Below, one piece after another: positions 24,633 to 36,250 of a stretch of DNA of 64,000 nucleotides. Location of the stretch: assembly GCF_018139145.2 (NCBI RefSeq), contig NC_059478.1:32549001-32613000 (forward strand). The letters run 5' to 3'. The stretch comes from Gymnogyps californianus. Its lineage: Eukaryota > Chordata > Aves > Accipitriformes > Cathartidae. Under the pieces are notes generated by a model that searched no databases, was not told where the DNA came from, and worked only from the letters and a program-made list of their open reading frames with translations. A program made the position numbers and the translations under genes. Every line of letters begins with the position of its first letter. Within the stretch, counting starts at the first letter, position 1.

Positions 24633-24734
24633 GATGAGTTAAACAGTCGCTCCGAGCACTTTTTGGATTCATTGGATCCAGCCCAAATCCACGGGACAAA
24701 CATTTTGCTGCCACAAGAGCCCGAGGATCTATAA
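24633..24734 (+). other. Candidate terminal coding exon (unsupported)
   Basis: A very strong acceptor (a tract of T and C of about 22 nt ending CCCTACAG at 24632) is followed by 33 open codons and a TAA at 24732-24734. The predicted tail runs from DELNSRSEHF to QEPEDL and is acidic and polar, like many protein C-termini. No AATAAA is evident within the next few hundred bases, and I do not recognise the sequence. It could be a true last coding exon of a long gene or a chance open segment. Confidence 0.2.
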
Positions 24735-25795
24735 TCTGCAGCTCCTTTCACTACCCTGGCAGCCATTTCAAGTCAGGACATGTTTGATGGGTTTTTTGGG
24801 GAGAACATATTTTCATTCAAGAGATGTTACAGCAAAATTTCAGCAAGGTCTGTGGTGGTCTGTGTCCGAAGGCAACAAAGCCAGCTTTCTCCTCCAGTTT
24901 GGGTTTCTTTTCAACACTTACCAACTTTGTCTCACAACACCCTTGAGGAGGCAAATGCGTTTTTTGTTCCTTTATTAACAGGCGAGGGAACGGGGACATT
25001 AAAACCCCAGTTTTGCAGCGGGAGGCAGCCCTGGGGGGACGCCCGGCGGGGCGAAGCGAGGGTTTGGTGGGATGCCCCAGGTACCCTCAGCCCCTGCTCA
25101 CCTTACCCACCCTAACCTCCTCTCACAAATTTATTCCCCCAAAATTGAGAGCCATGAAGCTTTGGGAGTGCTGCTTCGATGGCAAGGCAGAGGATTTATC
25201 TGCCGTTAACGTCTTTGGGGAATTATTTTTTGTCCCTCTCCAGCCTGCGCATGACCCTGCCATCGCTGCCGCCCCTCACCAGTTTTAAAGCATTTATTTC
25301 TACAGATCCCCGTGGAGGAAATGGACTCTTTTTATCCCGTATTGCAGGCGGCAGCTACGAGGGAGGAAGATCTATGTCACTTGCCCAAGTTCGCCCTGGA
25401 AGTCTTTGGCAGAGATTTGCAGCCCAGTCTCCAACCTCACGCTACGGTTAGTGACCATCGCTCCTGTCCTCCCTGGCTCCGCTTCAGCCTCTCTTCTCTC
25501 AAAGCTGGGATAAGGACCATTGCCATCTTTCACCATTTTATCATGAATCTCATGATATTTTATTAAAATTTTTTTTTAAACTCCCTCTCTTTGAAGTGGT
25601 TTGAGGGTGTGGGAAACTCCACTTTCATTAAAAGGAAAATTAAGTTACGGACAAAAGGTTGAAGCAGAAAAACTAGAAACTGTAATGCTAGCAGAAGCAA
25701 TTCAATATTTTTAAAAAAATCTGCTGCTCCGAGGGTCATCCTGTGATTTACATGGAGTGACTCATGATTTTCCAGCACAGTTGCTGGGCAGACCT
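24735..25795. other. Non-coding; small GC-rich patch
   Basis: A short CpG-containing patch (about 25015-25075) is too small to call an island. The rest has motif-free open frames. Nothing further was recognised. Confidence 0.45.
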
Positions 25796-26900
25796 TAAAG
25801 ATCGCCGCCTATGAGGGAATACTGATTTTAAAAAGCATTCGGCTCCTCATCAGATGTTGAGGAGCACGATGCGTTTTCATTTTTCCTGCACATTAGCCAA
25901 ATTAAATCAAAATAAATATCAATGAGAATATTGCACAGGACATAAAACCCCATCCATTTGCGCTCTATCCATATGCTGCTTTATGAGACGCTGGGTTTCA
26001 CTCCTGCTCCAGCTCTCCGCTGCCAGCCTCGAGAACGCAGCAAGGCGCGGAGTCCCCGATGTGCTTTAGGCATTCATCCCTCAAATACCGCACCCCAGGG
26101 CCTGCCTGCGTTTTTGTTCTCACCACACATCTTTGCCAGGCTTATTTCTGCCTGCAGGCAGCAGCCGTGGCTGGGCTAGCGCCTGCCAGCCCGGCTCCAG
26201 CCCCTGCCACCGGCTTGGGCTGCACCGCCACTGCGGGATCAGCCGTAAGGTGCATTTCTGCCAACAGAAAGTACAGTTGCTAAAAGGTGCTTCGTTCATT
26301 AATTATCTTAGGGTGGTTTGGACAAAGCAAACATTTATAAGCCTGGGAAGTTGTTTCTTAGGGATGCCGGCGTGTTCACGTCAGGGTCCCTCGCTGTACA
26401 TCTGCATCGGAGATGCCGCCGTTCCCGGCGTGCGTGCAACCTGCCTGCAAAGCAAAGCACGAAACATCCACTAAAGAAATCATCAAACAGAACTCAGGAT
26501 TTAAAAATGCAACCAATTTGCGTCGACTCAGGAGCAAGAATAGCGATTTCTGCTTTTCAAACCGGTGCAGTTTAGGGTAATGTGATTAGAGATTCAACAT
26601 TTTCCCCTCTCATTATTATTTAGCTCCCTCATTTGAATGCTCAGGTTTGAGGGAAGGGGGATTGCTTGGAAATTACACACGCAGCCAAATTTCTTCCTTC
26701 CCCTTTGACAGGGCAGCGCTGATGGTTATTGTTCTTTTCTAGCTGCATTACGCTGTCCTTGATTTTTGTTTCAAGCAGTCTAATGGCATGATGTCAAATC
26801 CTGCTAATTGGTTTAGGATTAAAATGCAGGGCCACATCACTCTCTTGATTAACCAGCAGCAAAACTGCTTTTGTCTAACGATCGTTTCAGAGGAGAAAGA
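25796..26900. promoter_or_regulatory. Motif-dense AT-rich stretches flanking a GC-rich patch
   Basis: Two AT-rich blocks (25840-25960 and 26580-26890) contain repeated homeodomain-like cores. Examples are GTGATTAGAG, TCTAATGGCATG, GCTAATTGGTTTAGGATTAA and ATTAGCC. They flank a GC-rich middle (26000-26250, 26370-26440). No open frame with protein character and no transposon explains them. The pattern is suggestive of regulatory non-coding DNA but unproven. Confidence 0.2.
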
Positions 26901-28770
26901 AAATAAAGCATATAAAGGAAGCTTCAGGCTTTTGTCAGTAAAAATACATAGGAAACTGCTTTTTTTTTAAAGGGGGAAAAAAAAAAATTGCCACTGCTAG
27001 GCCCGCTAAGTTTTGACTTGTAGCAGTTAAAAAGCAGCCCTGCGGGGAAAGCTCGCTTCCTAAGGAGCAGAGACTGTGCTTTTATCCAGCATCCAGCCGC
27101 TCGCTGCGCCGCACCAGAGCATCCATGGCTGGACCTTCTCATATTTAATAAACCGGCAGCAAAAAAAGCAATGGGAATGTCTCAGCCCCGTTTCTGGCCT
27201 CCCTGACACCCAAACGGCTCCAGCCCCAGCCAAGTTTGCAGCGGGATAAGTAACCTGGGACGGAGCAAAGGCTGCAGCGGCTGGTGCAGCGCCAGGGAGA
27301 TGCTGGGAGCTGCGGGTGCTCGCAGGGACCTGAGCGGGATGCGGGATGCCCGGGGCTGTGGAGAGGGGGTTTGCATCTGCAGCATCCCCCTTCGCTCACC
27401 CCACGGACACAGAAATTAATTCTGCAGCCCGAGACGGGGCTGTGCTTGCTGGGACCGAGCTTACCTGTTGGGTGGGTGATTAGCACAGAGCCGGGACAAG
27501 TATTTTTTGCCCCATGGCAGCGAGGATCAGGGATTATTGGGAGGGGAAGCGGGGGATGCGTGGTTCAAATTAAAATGGGGACGGAAGCAACACTAAACCA
27601 CTACTTTGTTACCCCTCTGCTAAAAAAAACCCCAACAAACCCACAAGAATCTCCCCCGTCAACCCCCAAAGATTCTCCCTGCTGCACTGTTTAATCTCTT
27701 CGGCTTCTGTTTTCCCTGACCAGCTGAGGGATTTAATTTCCAGGGAATTAGACGTCCGATTCAGGGTATTGTTTTGGGAGCTGTGCACACGATTTGCCAC
27801 ACACAGTCCTGAAAGTCACCGGCGGACCCAGCACTCCCAGCACGCTCCCGGCCCGGCCCCGCTCTGCCGGGACGTGAAAGGGACTTTATTGGGAAGGTTT
27901 TGATGCATTTGGCATGTCTTTGAACCTGGCTCGCCCAAAGGGAGAGAATGAACTCAGGCGGAGAAAGAAAAAGGAAATAAAAGGGCCCTTCCCATCTGCC
28001 CGGTTGCATTCAATGGGCAGCTTTTTAAAAGGTATAATAGAGGTTTGTGTGTTCCTGCTGAGATTTGTTCTGGTCAACTTCTCCGGGGTGCTCAGACAGG
28101 GCGGTGTGGTGTGCCCGCCCTCCCCCAGCACCCTCAGAAAGAAATTATGGTGTTTTTTTTTTTTTTTTTTTAATTATTTCTTTTTCTGCTGCAAAAAAGT
28201 GCGCGCCCTGCACACACATTGCTCTCGCACAAAAGCGACTCAAGCCAGCCCCGCCGAAAACAACAGTGGGTTTTTCTCTGGGTTTTCACCAGCAGCGCAG
28301 TTAAGCCCGGTGTTCCCGAGCATGGCGTTGAGGCAGCCAAAACCCAAACATCCCCGCAGGATCCAGCCCAGGTTTTCCTAGAGAGCACCTCTGGGACAGT
28401 GGAGATGGGGAGCATCTGAGGGCTCAGCTCAGTTTTACAGCATCCCGTCGCAGCGGTGGCTGTACTCCAGAAGTTGTCCTGCTCTTTACCGTGCTCTGCA
28501 ACTTGTTGGTGCAATTATTAAAAGCCAGGTCAGATGCAAAGTTGATTTTTTTTAATGCGATCCTGGCCCTGGCACAGACGAGATGACATTTAACAACACT
28601 GAACGCTCAAGAAGGGGCCCTGTGTCAGCACCCAACAGGTACAAAAAAGCCTGAGAAGTTCTTGGCTGTCATGAACGGCTTTCTGCTTTGCAAACTATGA
28701 TAGAAAGAGTGGAAATATGTTTTGTCTGCTTTTCCCTGACTCCGGGACTCCAAAGCAGGAAGATGAGAAC
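26901..28770. other. GC-rich non-coding stretch with scattered CpG
   Basis: CpG frequency is raised at 27040-27360 and 27810-27870 but is clearly lower than in the 47.4-47.9 kb island. Open frames up to 155 codons (27914-28381) are low-information and lie on both strands. A run of 19 T occupies 28153-28171. No gene was recognised. Confidence 0.45.
28153..28171 (+). repeat. T19 homopolymer
   Basis: Nineteen consecutive T on the plus strand. It could be the reversed tail of an old retro-insertion, but no recognisable element body adjoins it. Confidence 0.9.
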
Positions 28771-31618
28771 ATCCTGCACACATGTTAATTAGTCATTCCT
28801 TAAAACCAAATGTCACAGCGCTCATATTTAATTCCAAGAACAGACTGATGAATATGTACGTATAGTTATATTTCATTTACATACTCTGGGATTTGTTAAG
28901 AGACGCCTAATAAAACCATCTAAAATGAATTAGGTCTTCTCCTACCAACATTTATTTCGAATACACATATATCAGAGGAACATTCCCAATACTGTAATAG
29001 GAGATTTTCGCAGAAACAAAATACATATATTACATTTCATAAATGCAGATAGTGAGTTAAAGCAGCCGCCCTCTAAATGGGATTTGATTCTTGATGTAGC
29101 AACCACACAGAAAAGGGGCTTGAGAGTCAGGGAGGAGGCGGTGATTGGGTTTATAGGAGTCCAAAGAGGCTGAAGCTCGGCACCCAGAAGGCTGTAAGAA
29201 AGTGTCCACATAAGGGAGATGTTAAAGGAACTGAATTATCTCCTCAAAGCCAGCAGGAAAAGAAAATCCCTTTGAGACTTTTGCATCCTCTGATTTTCAA
29301 TTTCCTAGTTCTATGTCTCATGCCATTTTTTTAAAATATATTTTTTCCTTTGCTCGGAGCCCCTACCCCTGGAACGGGGTGGCATCCAGGTAGCTGCACT
29401 CAAAAAAGCCCTTCCAGCCCAAGAGGCCTTTCAGGGATTTTTTTTTTTTTTCTTTTCAAAACAATCCAGTTTATAGGAAAAACACTGTGGTTTTGGTTTT
29501 CTATTTTTTTTTTCCCCACCTAACTGCCCTGCACCCCACGAGCTCTCGGGGGGCATGAAAGCGTGGCTGCTCGTCCTGGCGGGCACATCATCCGTTCGAC
29601 AGGTCCTGCCGCGGGAATTCAGCTCACACTCCTGCTGATGTGTGAGTCTGGAACAAATCTGGCTCACTCGCCCCGCGTTGGCTGGCCTTTGTGGGGCTAA
29701 GAGGAGTGGAAAGCAGTAAAATCTCCTTTCAGTCTATAAAAATCTGCAGAGATATTTGGAATGTGCAGAGGGAGCAGATCTCCCGAGTAAACCAGAGCGA
29801 TGATTAAAATAGTCACTTTTCTGACCGTAACCGCAATTTAAATACTGCGGCTTTTGTTTGCAGAATAGCTATGGTTTATATTCTAGTGACAGTCACACAA
29901 CTCCAGGGGTTGTTTTTGGAGTTAGTGGCAAAAACATGTGGTTTGAATTTAAAGTCTTAAAGTTAGAGGATCAACGTTACTCCAGCAAAGATATTGCCAG
30001 TGTCTCTGCGAGTCATAATTTTAAATCATCAGGAACCTGAACACTCCTCATTAAATGATTAAAGGGAGCAGTAATGAAAAAGCTAAAAGAAAGGATAAAT
30101 ATACAGCTATATAAGCAGGAACATCTATTTTCAAAGCAGAAAAAAATATTACCATCCTGACAAAGGGCAATAAACATACCAGACTAACTCACTTCTTTTT
30201 TTTTGGCTGAGAATGTAATCTTAATAAAGCAACAAATTTTAGATGGCAGGGTAAGATTACAGCTCTTCTAGACTAGGACTAGAGTTTTCCCATAAACAGG
30301 TTATTGCTACGGGTTCCGGTCACAATTAACTCTGTATTTATGTCCCACTTTCTAAGAATAAAATGATCCCTGAGACGAGGTGCTTTGATGGTGAAGTTTT
30401 CCGTTGGGATATCAACCTCGTTTCCTTACTGTGAGCTCCATGTTCGCGTTTTCCCCAATAACAACGGCCTCAACTCAGCCCTCCCAGACCTGAGCCCGTT
30501 CCCTTCTTCCCTCCCAAAACAGACAGCGGGACATGCAGATCGGAGCTGGGCCGGGTTTTGCAGAGCATCATCAGTATACAAGGGAGAGGAGCAAAGATAC
30601 CTTCCTTCCCAGCGCTGGTTGCATTGCTTTTGTCACCCCTTTGCCCTCTCTCTGTGTAAGAAAATACCTCAGCTGAGCTGCTTTTTCCTTCCTCAAAGTC
30701 AGGCAGGTCGTGGGCTGCCCAGTACTCCAGAGTCATTCTGACCAGTTTCAGTAAGTCCTGAAATGGGAAGGATCATGGTTACCAAAGCCGTCGCTAGCCG
30801 AACCCTTGGTACGTTGTGTTTACAGGAATTGCATTGGGTGGGTTGCAGTTTTGGTCTTTCAGTGCCTGTTTGGGAGAAAAAATGTGAAAAAATAAAAATA
30901 AACAAAATATAAAAACTGGGTAAATGTATTGACTGAGGCATTACGTAGTATATACAAATATAAATACATGAGGCTTGCTGCAGGAGGGAGAGCCTGACTG
31001 TATCGATATATTGGCAAGAATGCAAGGGTTATATTTGAAATGTAGAAAATAATCCAGTGAGTCATCTTCCACACGCTTTGGCTTGGGATCCTCTCCCGTT
31101 TTCGCTTTGACCCAGGAGGGCACAGCACACAGCCCGAAAATAGGCAGCGAGATGACGTGGCGCGACTGCACCGCTCTGCTCCTCGCAGGGAAGTGCACCA
31201 ATCCCGTCCACAGCCGTTCACGAGGGATACTCAGAAAAAGTCTGAAAAATGCTGCTATCATAGGCATTGTCATGCTTTTCTTTAAACCTTATTCCACCAC
31301 CTAACAGAAACAAGCAGATTAGAAGAATACACCCCAAAAGAAGTGATGATAATAATAATAAAAAGACCAATGGCACGTAGAAACGCAACACCCAAAGTCA
31401 CTGCGTTTCTAGTCCTCGCGTAAAGCAGCTGTGTGTTACCTGGGGTTACAAACTGAACCAAGAACAAAATCAGAACAAGAAACTGGAGGCACATGCCTTA
31501 AATATAAAAATGAAATTTCGGATTGTAACATTTGCAAATGTAAAATAGGACTCAGCCTTAGGCTCCGTTACAGATGACCCATCCATGGCATCTTGTGCAA
31601 ACTCAATCAGCTACTTAC
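28771..31618. other. AT-rich non-coding stretch
   Basis: The block 28780-28960 has many TTAATTAG/ATTA-type cores and no open frame. At 29870 an acceptor-like TTTTGTTTGCAG precedes 56 open codons (to 30040) with a downstream AATAAA at about 30169, but no recognisable protein. T-runs lie at 29438-29451 and 29501-29512. Nothing could be assigned to a gene. Confidence 0.4.
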
Positions 31619-31743
31619 CTCCCCATCTTACTCCTGGAGATGGAGTCTGACAGTCCTGATTCACCCTGTCCTGCTCCTGATTCACCCTGTCCTGCTCCTC
31701 CACAACTGAGCACCAAATCCCTGACTCCCACCAGCACGGGCAG
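31619..31743 (-). other. Candidate minus-strand exon with in-frame repeat (weak)
   Basis: On the minus strand an acceptor-like TTTCCTTTAACCTGACCAACAG precedes 125 nt that end at a good donor, GGGGAG|GTAAGT. One frame is open throughout and contains two copies of GAGQGES, encoded by the 21-bp tandem repeat in this interval. No family is recognised. The coincidence of both splice signals with an open frame is modest evidence only. Confidence 0.13.
31655..31697. repeat. 21-bp tandem duplication, two copies
   Basis: CCTGATTCACCCTGTCCTGCT starts at 31655 and again at 31676 with full identity over the unit. The period is a multiple of three, so frames on both strands stay open through it. Confidence 0.9.
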
Positions 31744-31774
31744 CTGTTGGTCAGGTTAAAGGAAATTTGAACTT

Positions 31775-31833
31775 ATGTATATATACACACATATGCATAC
31801 ACACACACACATATATGTACGTATAGATACACA
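31775..31833. repeat. CA/TA-rich microsatellite
   Basis: Alternating purine-pyrimidine sequence made of TA and CA runs with a few interruptions (ATGTATATATACACACATAT, later ACACACACACATATATG). It is a typical imperfect vertebrate microsatellite with possible length polymorphism. Confidence 0.9.
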
Positions 31834-34221
31834 AGATTGTAAGCAAAAGTTATCTAAACCTTTATGATACTAAAAAGCAATTCCTCATCTGTATTTCATA
31901 TCTAAGCACCCAAGGCATGACCTAGATAGAGGATTTTAACGAGCACAACACCGAGGCTATATAAGGGTAATTTTCTCTTCATCCCACCAGTCTCCTGTCC
32001 TTACCCAAGCTTGACTACCTCGTATAAGCCATAGGGCCCTTCGTGAACTACCAACATACTATGTTCCTATTTAGGACATCAAATACACTCACTTTTTATG
32101 CAGCTGATGATCCCTGTGTGTTACCAGTCCTAAAGCATCCATACGTGGGGCCTTAATAACACAGGTGGCTGGCCGGGGTATGTTTGCAAGAGCAAGCTTT
32201 CTCCCCCAGCCCACCATCTCTCATCTTGCCAGCTTTCATTTTGCTTCATGGGTTTTTCCATCAAAAGGAACAAGCATTTTTTTTAAAAATTGATTGAAGT
32301 CTTAAGACCTATATATTAAGATACTTTTTTTTTTTTCTTTTGCACATTGGAATGAGTTATCTCAGAGATGCGTCAAATCTGGCTGTTTCTTAATTTATCT
32401 TCTCAGTCCAACAGCCGGTCAGAGTCACGCATGGGACACCATGACGGGGGGCTTGGTCTTAGCCTCAGCTTTACGTAGAAGAACGTTACCTTTTTACTCT
32501 GCATCCGTACACGCACGAATTATATGTACAATATAGATGCCTGCTAAACAGTAGCAAGGGTTTCAGCACATTCATTAAAGAGGTTGTTTTTTTTAATAAT
32601 TCCTCCATGCATGAGAAAGTAACCGCGTGCTCAGTCCAGAAGTATCCCCAGGGGCAATCTGGTTTTATTCTGCTCTGTCCTTGGTATATCAGTGCTTTGC
32701 AAGTGATAGCCCAGGTAAGAGGGATGCTTATGCAGCAGCGTAAACCCCTTTGGTGTGCTACCACGTGCCTTCCCTTGGACAATTTGTATTACAGAGAAGC
32801 TACAAAGAGGCAATATATTTGGAACGGTTGATTAGAGGAATATTGCTTATATAGGCAAAACATAACATTTTTAATCCCATCCTTATTTCATTTTTAAGAA
32901 AAATAAATGATCTCTGTATCTTGGCATATGCATCATGTTGAAACGGAGCCATTACTCTGGACAGCTTTTTCACAATGGCTCGCATAATATGGTATGAAAA
33001 TCATGTACAGATCCTGTGTTTGTATCTCAGAAGGAAAATAAAAGGCAGCTAAATTATAACGCAAGAACTAAGCTATGAATGGATGTTGCATTCAAGGAGT
33101 CTAATGCTTAAGAAGGGGAAATGACAAGATTTTTTTTTTGCTGTTCTAGATATTTTATCCTTGCAGCAAGCTCAACCGTCAAATGTTTGAGAGAGGTCAA
33201 AACTAGTCTATCTGTCTTTTTTATGCGAGTTTGTGAAAGGAATCTCTCCTCGTGGAGTTGTACAGGAATTGACACGATAAACCTAAATGGCTCCTTTACA
33301 ACTGTTAGGGTTTTCTGTAAACACATGCTGTCCTGCCAGCCAACCAGCTTCAAACCCGGGTGCTGAGCACAGCAGATGGTCTATCCTGCTGATACACACG
33401 CTACTAATTCATCTTTCAATACACAACTTTGCTGCCTAAATGAAGCCACTGCATATTAGAAAGTTTTAAAACTTCCAAAAACTGGTAATTTTGAGGGGGT
33501 TAAATGTGATGGGAGGGGAAGGCTGCAAAGAGAAGGCAACTGGCTCTGATAGGAATCGACATTTTGGAGGTGCTTGTTGCACCGTGATGTGTTGTAAACA
33601 TGAGTCCTGCCATGCAGTGCCTCCTGCCAAAGGGAAAGCATGGCACGGCTGCGCTGTATTAATAGAGGAATAAATAAAAACAGAGAAAGCAGCCCTGCAC
33701 CACCCACAAGCAAGGTGGGCAGAACAGAAAAGGTAAGTGGCGATGAAAAAAAAGGCTACTTGCAGCAATCGTGGCCATAACATCTTGCTGTCAGCGTGGC
33801 CATGTCAGACAATCAGGATTTTCACGGGGAAGGCAGGTTTTCGGGAGGGATGCGGGATAATGCAGTAACTCAAACAGCTGCCTCGACCCTTCCCTGCACC
33901 AGCTCTGCTACTGCTGCTGTGTGCAGGAATACACTTTGGCATCAACATTTCAATGTAAAAACCCTTCTCCCTTAGCTAAATCAGATCCCATCCTTCTCGT
34001 CTCCTGCAGCATCCAGTTATTGCCTAACAGGTTCGGGTAAGATGATAGTGCAGTACAAGATCATCGTCTTTCCACTGGGCTGCCAGAGCAGGACGTGAAG
34101 GGGAAATTGTTACTACACCTTGAAAAAGAAAGGAGTGGGGAAAAAAAATCAGGTTCTTGGGTTTTTTCTGACGTTATGAGACAGGGAATGCAGGGTAGCA
34201 GGTTTATGATGCTGAAGGTAC
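31834..34221. other. Non-coding stretch, no gene recognised
   Basis: Unique sequence with short frames and no domains. A good donor-like AAAAG|GTAAGT at 33732/33733 has no convincing exon upstream. T/A runs occur at 32280-32290 and 32327-32338. No repeat family was recognised. Confidence 0.45.
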
Positions 34222-34385
34222 CGCGAACATCGCAGTGCGCAGACCCCCAGGCATGCCGCCCGGGGCTCACGGCTGTGCTTTGTCCAACCTGCCTGGAGCC
34301 AGCCGCGCCGTCACCGTGTCCTGCAGCCGGGGCATTTCGGCGTCACCAACCAGTGGCTCCGAGGGTGAAGCCGGGAGCAGCCACT
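34222..34385. promoter_or_regulatory. Small CpG-rich patch
   Basis: About eighteen CpG dinucleotides occur in roughly 165 bp, far above the surrounding few per kilobase. The interval is shorter than usual CpG-island thresholds. It could be a small unmethylated regulatory site, a weak promoter, or a GC-rich fragment retained by chance. The open frames crossing it have no recognisable protein. Confidence 0.3.
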
Positions 34386-36226
34386 GGTCAGCCCTGGGCC
34401 CACTGCTGCTCCTGCCGGAGGAGGACATGGGAGACAGACGCATCCTAAACAGCTCCGCAAATGCCTCAAGACAGATATTTCATGCATTTGGCCCGAAGTC
34501 CCCACACTGCTGTATTAACTTCTCTCCTCCTCCATCGCTGACAACTGCTTACACCAGAAAGGAAAAAAAAAAGAGCTAAAGAACGGAAGGAGTAGTGATC
34601 CTCTGCACGAATAACCCCCTCCTTGCATGGGGATTGCTTCTTGAATTTCTCTTGTTATGGTTTTATCAAATGTTGCGCCTCCTCCACTGAGCCGTGATAA
34701 GCTGGGCAACTTCATCAAATTCAACACTAAGTAGGAGCAGAACCTCCTGCTTAAATTCATTAAATCTTTCTCCCAAAGGAGAAATGCAAATTAATATTCA
34801 CTTTCTCTTTTTATTTCAATTTACTTACTTTCTCTTCCAGAGACTAAGCTATAGAGATATTTCCAAATCCACAGTTTGTTTCTCTGGCCATAATAGAGAG
34901 TGAACAGTTCTGATAAATATGTTAGATGGGAAAACAGAACCAAAGTGGCCCTAAGAGAGGGAGAGCAGCCGTTGTTTTCATACACCATTTTGGCTTTCCT
35001 TGGTTAAAGAGTCTCAGAGGTGTAGTTGGGTTTATTCTTCAAAAAAACCCCAAAATTTGGAGGTCTCATTTATTATTAAAGGACAGAAAACTGCAGCAAT
35101 TCCTGATTTTAGAAGTCACTCATACTGTAGCTGAAGAGAACATAAATCAGCAGAGAGACTTGTAATAGAGTCTTACAACTTAATCACTAATTAAAAAATA
35201 CTAGTAGGCAATTAAGGAGTGTCCTTTGATAAGCATGCTGTAGTACATGAATTAGCTCTATGCAGACACATACACAGCATTGCAATAATACAGTATTTTT
35301 ATATCCTAGACATAAATGCATGGCATGTGTGCGTGTGTATATTATACTGATGCAAGGTAATGCACAGGACCCTGTGTGTTGCCATTTCAAATGAAAAATC
35401 TACTTATTGTAAATCAGATAACTCCCTTCCATTTAGATTTAAAACTTCTCCCTAGCACACCTGCTGCCAAGCAGGGGGAGAAAGGCACAGGGAGCATTTC
35501 CAGAGGGAAAAGTGGAAGCTAATGAGAAACAGCCACGTATCCGTGCCTTTTCCCTGGCACGGCCGCCGCGGTGTGGGGCTCTGCAGGGCGCTTGGCCCAT
35601 GGGATACAAAACCTTGCAATGGGCAGTGGCACCATTTCTGATAGATCAGGATGTCTTGCCTTTCAGACTTTCTTTCAGTGACCTAATCCACTTTCACAGT
35701 GTTTGAAACGAGACTTATTCTCATCTCACACATCCAATTGCAAACCAAATTCTGCCACTTGCAGCTCAAAAAGCATTTCCCCACATCCAACTGCTTCTCT
35801 CCGTGCCTACAACTGAAAGCAGTCATTGGCAAACACAGCGTTACTCACATTTTGGGTTACTGTGGCCCCGGTACTCAACACCATGGATGCCAGGAACCAT
35901 GTTGCTGAAGAAGACCTAGAGCAGAGCAGGTGAATGATAAGATGGATTGACCAGACAAAAGATGAACGGCAAAGCAATGCAAGCTCACCACACAATTCCT
36001 CACAGCTTGTCTCATTTCTCCTGTAGCCAGGGTGTTTAGATCAGGAATACATTTTTTAAAATTCTCCTCCTTTCTTACTTTCTGGAAAATCCTCCCAGAA
36101 AGTCTTGGCTCCCTGCAAGCTCCAGGGGGGGTCTCGGGGTGCTGCTCGGGTGGACAAGTGGCTGCGCTCCCGCCTGGAGGCAGAAACCACAGCAGCAAAA
36201 AAACAGATTTCACGGGAAGAGCAGGA
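34386..36226. other. Non-coding stretch, no gene recognised
   Basis: Unique sequence. A small CpG-containing patch occurs at 35535-35595, and a short GT-rich run sits near 35328-35340. No protein-like frame or known repeat was seen. Confidence 0.45.
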
Positions 36227-36250
36227 GGGGGGGGGGGGGGGGGGGGGGGG
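36227..36250 (+). repeat. G24 homopolymer
   Basis: Twenty-four consecutive G on the plus strand, flanked by GAGCAGGA and ATGAAC. Such a tract can form intramolecular or intermolecular G-quadruplexes and is prone to length errors in both replication and sequencing, so its exact length should be treated with caution. The polyglycine and polyproline frames crossing it are artefacts of the tract. Confidence 0.95.

Noticed and set aside
29870..30040. Acceptor-like site followed by 56 open codons and a downstream AATAAA
   Set aside because: The sequence around it is AT-rich regulatory-like DNA. The peptide is unrecognised, and the combination is common enough by chance.
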